Source: Pseudonocardia oceani
GTDB taxonomy: Bacteria; Actinomycetota; Actinomycetes; Mycobacteriales; Pseudonocardiaceae
Reading direction: 5' to 3'
Assembly: GCF_019263585.2 (NCBI RefSeq)
Contig: NZ_JADQDF010000001.1
Coordinates: 1,488,001 to 1,552,000 of the forward strand
DNA length: 64,000 nucleotides
Part shown: in pieces, positions 63,677 through 64,000 of the stretch
Numbering within the stretch: position 1 is the stretch's first letter
Layout of the letters: each line of letters starts with the position of its first letter
Notes under the pieces: generated by a model
Database searches by the model: none
What the model was told of the DNA's origin: nothing
Seen by the model: the letters and a program-made list of their open reading frames with translations, nothing else
Program-made: the position numbers and the translations under genes

Positions 63677-64000
63677 CGGATGATCTTGCGGACCACCTTG
63701 GCGTACTGCTTGGGCAGCGGGCCCGCGGTGTAGGGCAGGCCGTAGCGCTCGCAGATCTCGCGCACCCGCGGGGCGATCCGGGCGTAGTGGTTGCTCGGGA
63801 CGTCCGGGAACAGGTGGTGCTCGATCTGGTGGCTCAGGTTGCCCGTCATCAGGTGGAAGGTCGGGCTACCCGTGAGGTTGGCCGAGCCGAGCATCTGGCG
63901 GACGTACCACTCGCCCTGCGACTCGTTCTCCAGCCGCGACTCCTCGAACGACTCCACACCGTCCGGGAAGTGCCCGCAGAAGATCACCGCGTGGGACCAG
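63640..64000 (-). CDS. Fatty acid desaturase, 3' part
   Basis: Only the C-terminal 119 residues are in the window; the gene continues beyond base 64000. The third histidine box is present as HQIEHH in NLSHQIEHHLFPD, and the preceding CGHFPDG fits membrane acyl desaturases (DesA3/front-end like). The enzyme inserts double bonds in acyl chains using di-iron. Stop overlaps the PucR gene by 37 bases. Confidence 0.88.
   Translation of the reverse strand, partial: WSHAVIFCGHFPDGVESFEESRLENESQGEWYVRQMLGSANLTGSPTFHLMTGNLSHQIEHHLFPDVPSNHYARIAPRVREICERYGLPYTAGPLPKQYAKVVRKIIRYAFPGGGPKAA

Overview
The window is very GC-rich with strong G/C preference at third codon positions, frequent GTG and TTG starts, and 1 to 11 base gene overlaps. 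Together with the gene content this points to an actinobacterium, most likely of the Pseudonocardiaceae (Pseudonocardia-like). From about 27.6 kb to 62.5 kb the order hupB, leuD, leuC, IclR regulator, tRNA-Glu/tRNA-Gln, gltX, leuB, serA, ilvC, ilvN, ilvB, PH-domain gene, DoxX gene, LppZ-like lipoprotein, gatB, gatA, gatC, ACT-domain gene follows the well-known Mycobacterium tuberculosis Rv2985-Rv3013 region, with extra genes interspersed.

Left part (1-27.4 kb): a cell-surface polysaccharide locus. It holds two priming polyprenyl-phosphate sugar transferases, a MurJ-like and a Wzx-like flippase, a Wzy/WaaL-like polymerase, a Wzc-like tyrosine kinase, an LCP-family ligase, a low-molecular-weight tyrosine phosphatase, a GAF protein, a LuxR regulator, five cytosolic glycosyltransferases, two GT-C type membrane proteins and a polysaccharide deacetylase. 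One GT-C gene is split by a complete 1,439-bp ISL3-family insertion with an 8-bp target duplication; removing the IS restores the frame exactly. Between 5.5 and 7.8 kb is a scar region: a MutT1-type phosphatase domain without its Nudix half, an MntA/HepT toxin-antitoxin pair, a frameshifted UDP-glucose dehydrogenase tail, and a second partial copy of the phosphatase. Because mutT1 normally sits next to hupB, the polysaccharide locus looks like an island inserted between them.

Middle and right parts (27.6-64 kb): housekeeping biosynthesis. cimA, leuCD, leuB, ilvBN, ilvC and ilvD together cover a threonine-independent route from pyruvate to the keto acid precursor of isoleucine (and most of valine and leucine synthesis); serA is alongside. 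Both cimA and ilvB are preceded by short leader peptides rich in branched-chain codons followed by a terminator hairpin with a T run, which is classic transcription attenuation. gltX, tRNA-Glu, tRNA-Gln and gatCAB supply the parts of the indirect Gln-tRNA pathway. Interspersed are an FAD monooxygenase, a pRiA4b ORF-3-like protein, an MFS transporter with a divergent Lrp/AsnC regulator, an Hsp70-like membrane protein, two AbiEi-like genes each bordered by a pair of related palindromes, a phosphotransferase, a 2-hydroxyacid dehydrogenase, a PucR regulator and the 3' part of a fatty acid desaturase.

Several families of intergenic palindromes (about 40-57 bp) lie at gene 3' ends and probably act as terminators; one family shows compensating arm changes. 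No rRNA, CRISPR array, prophage or replication origin was seen.
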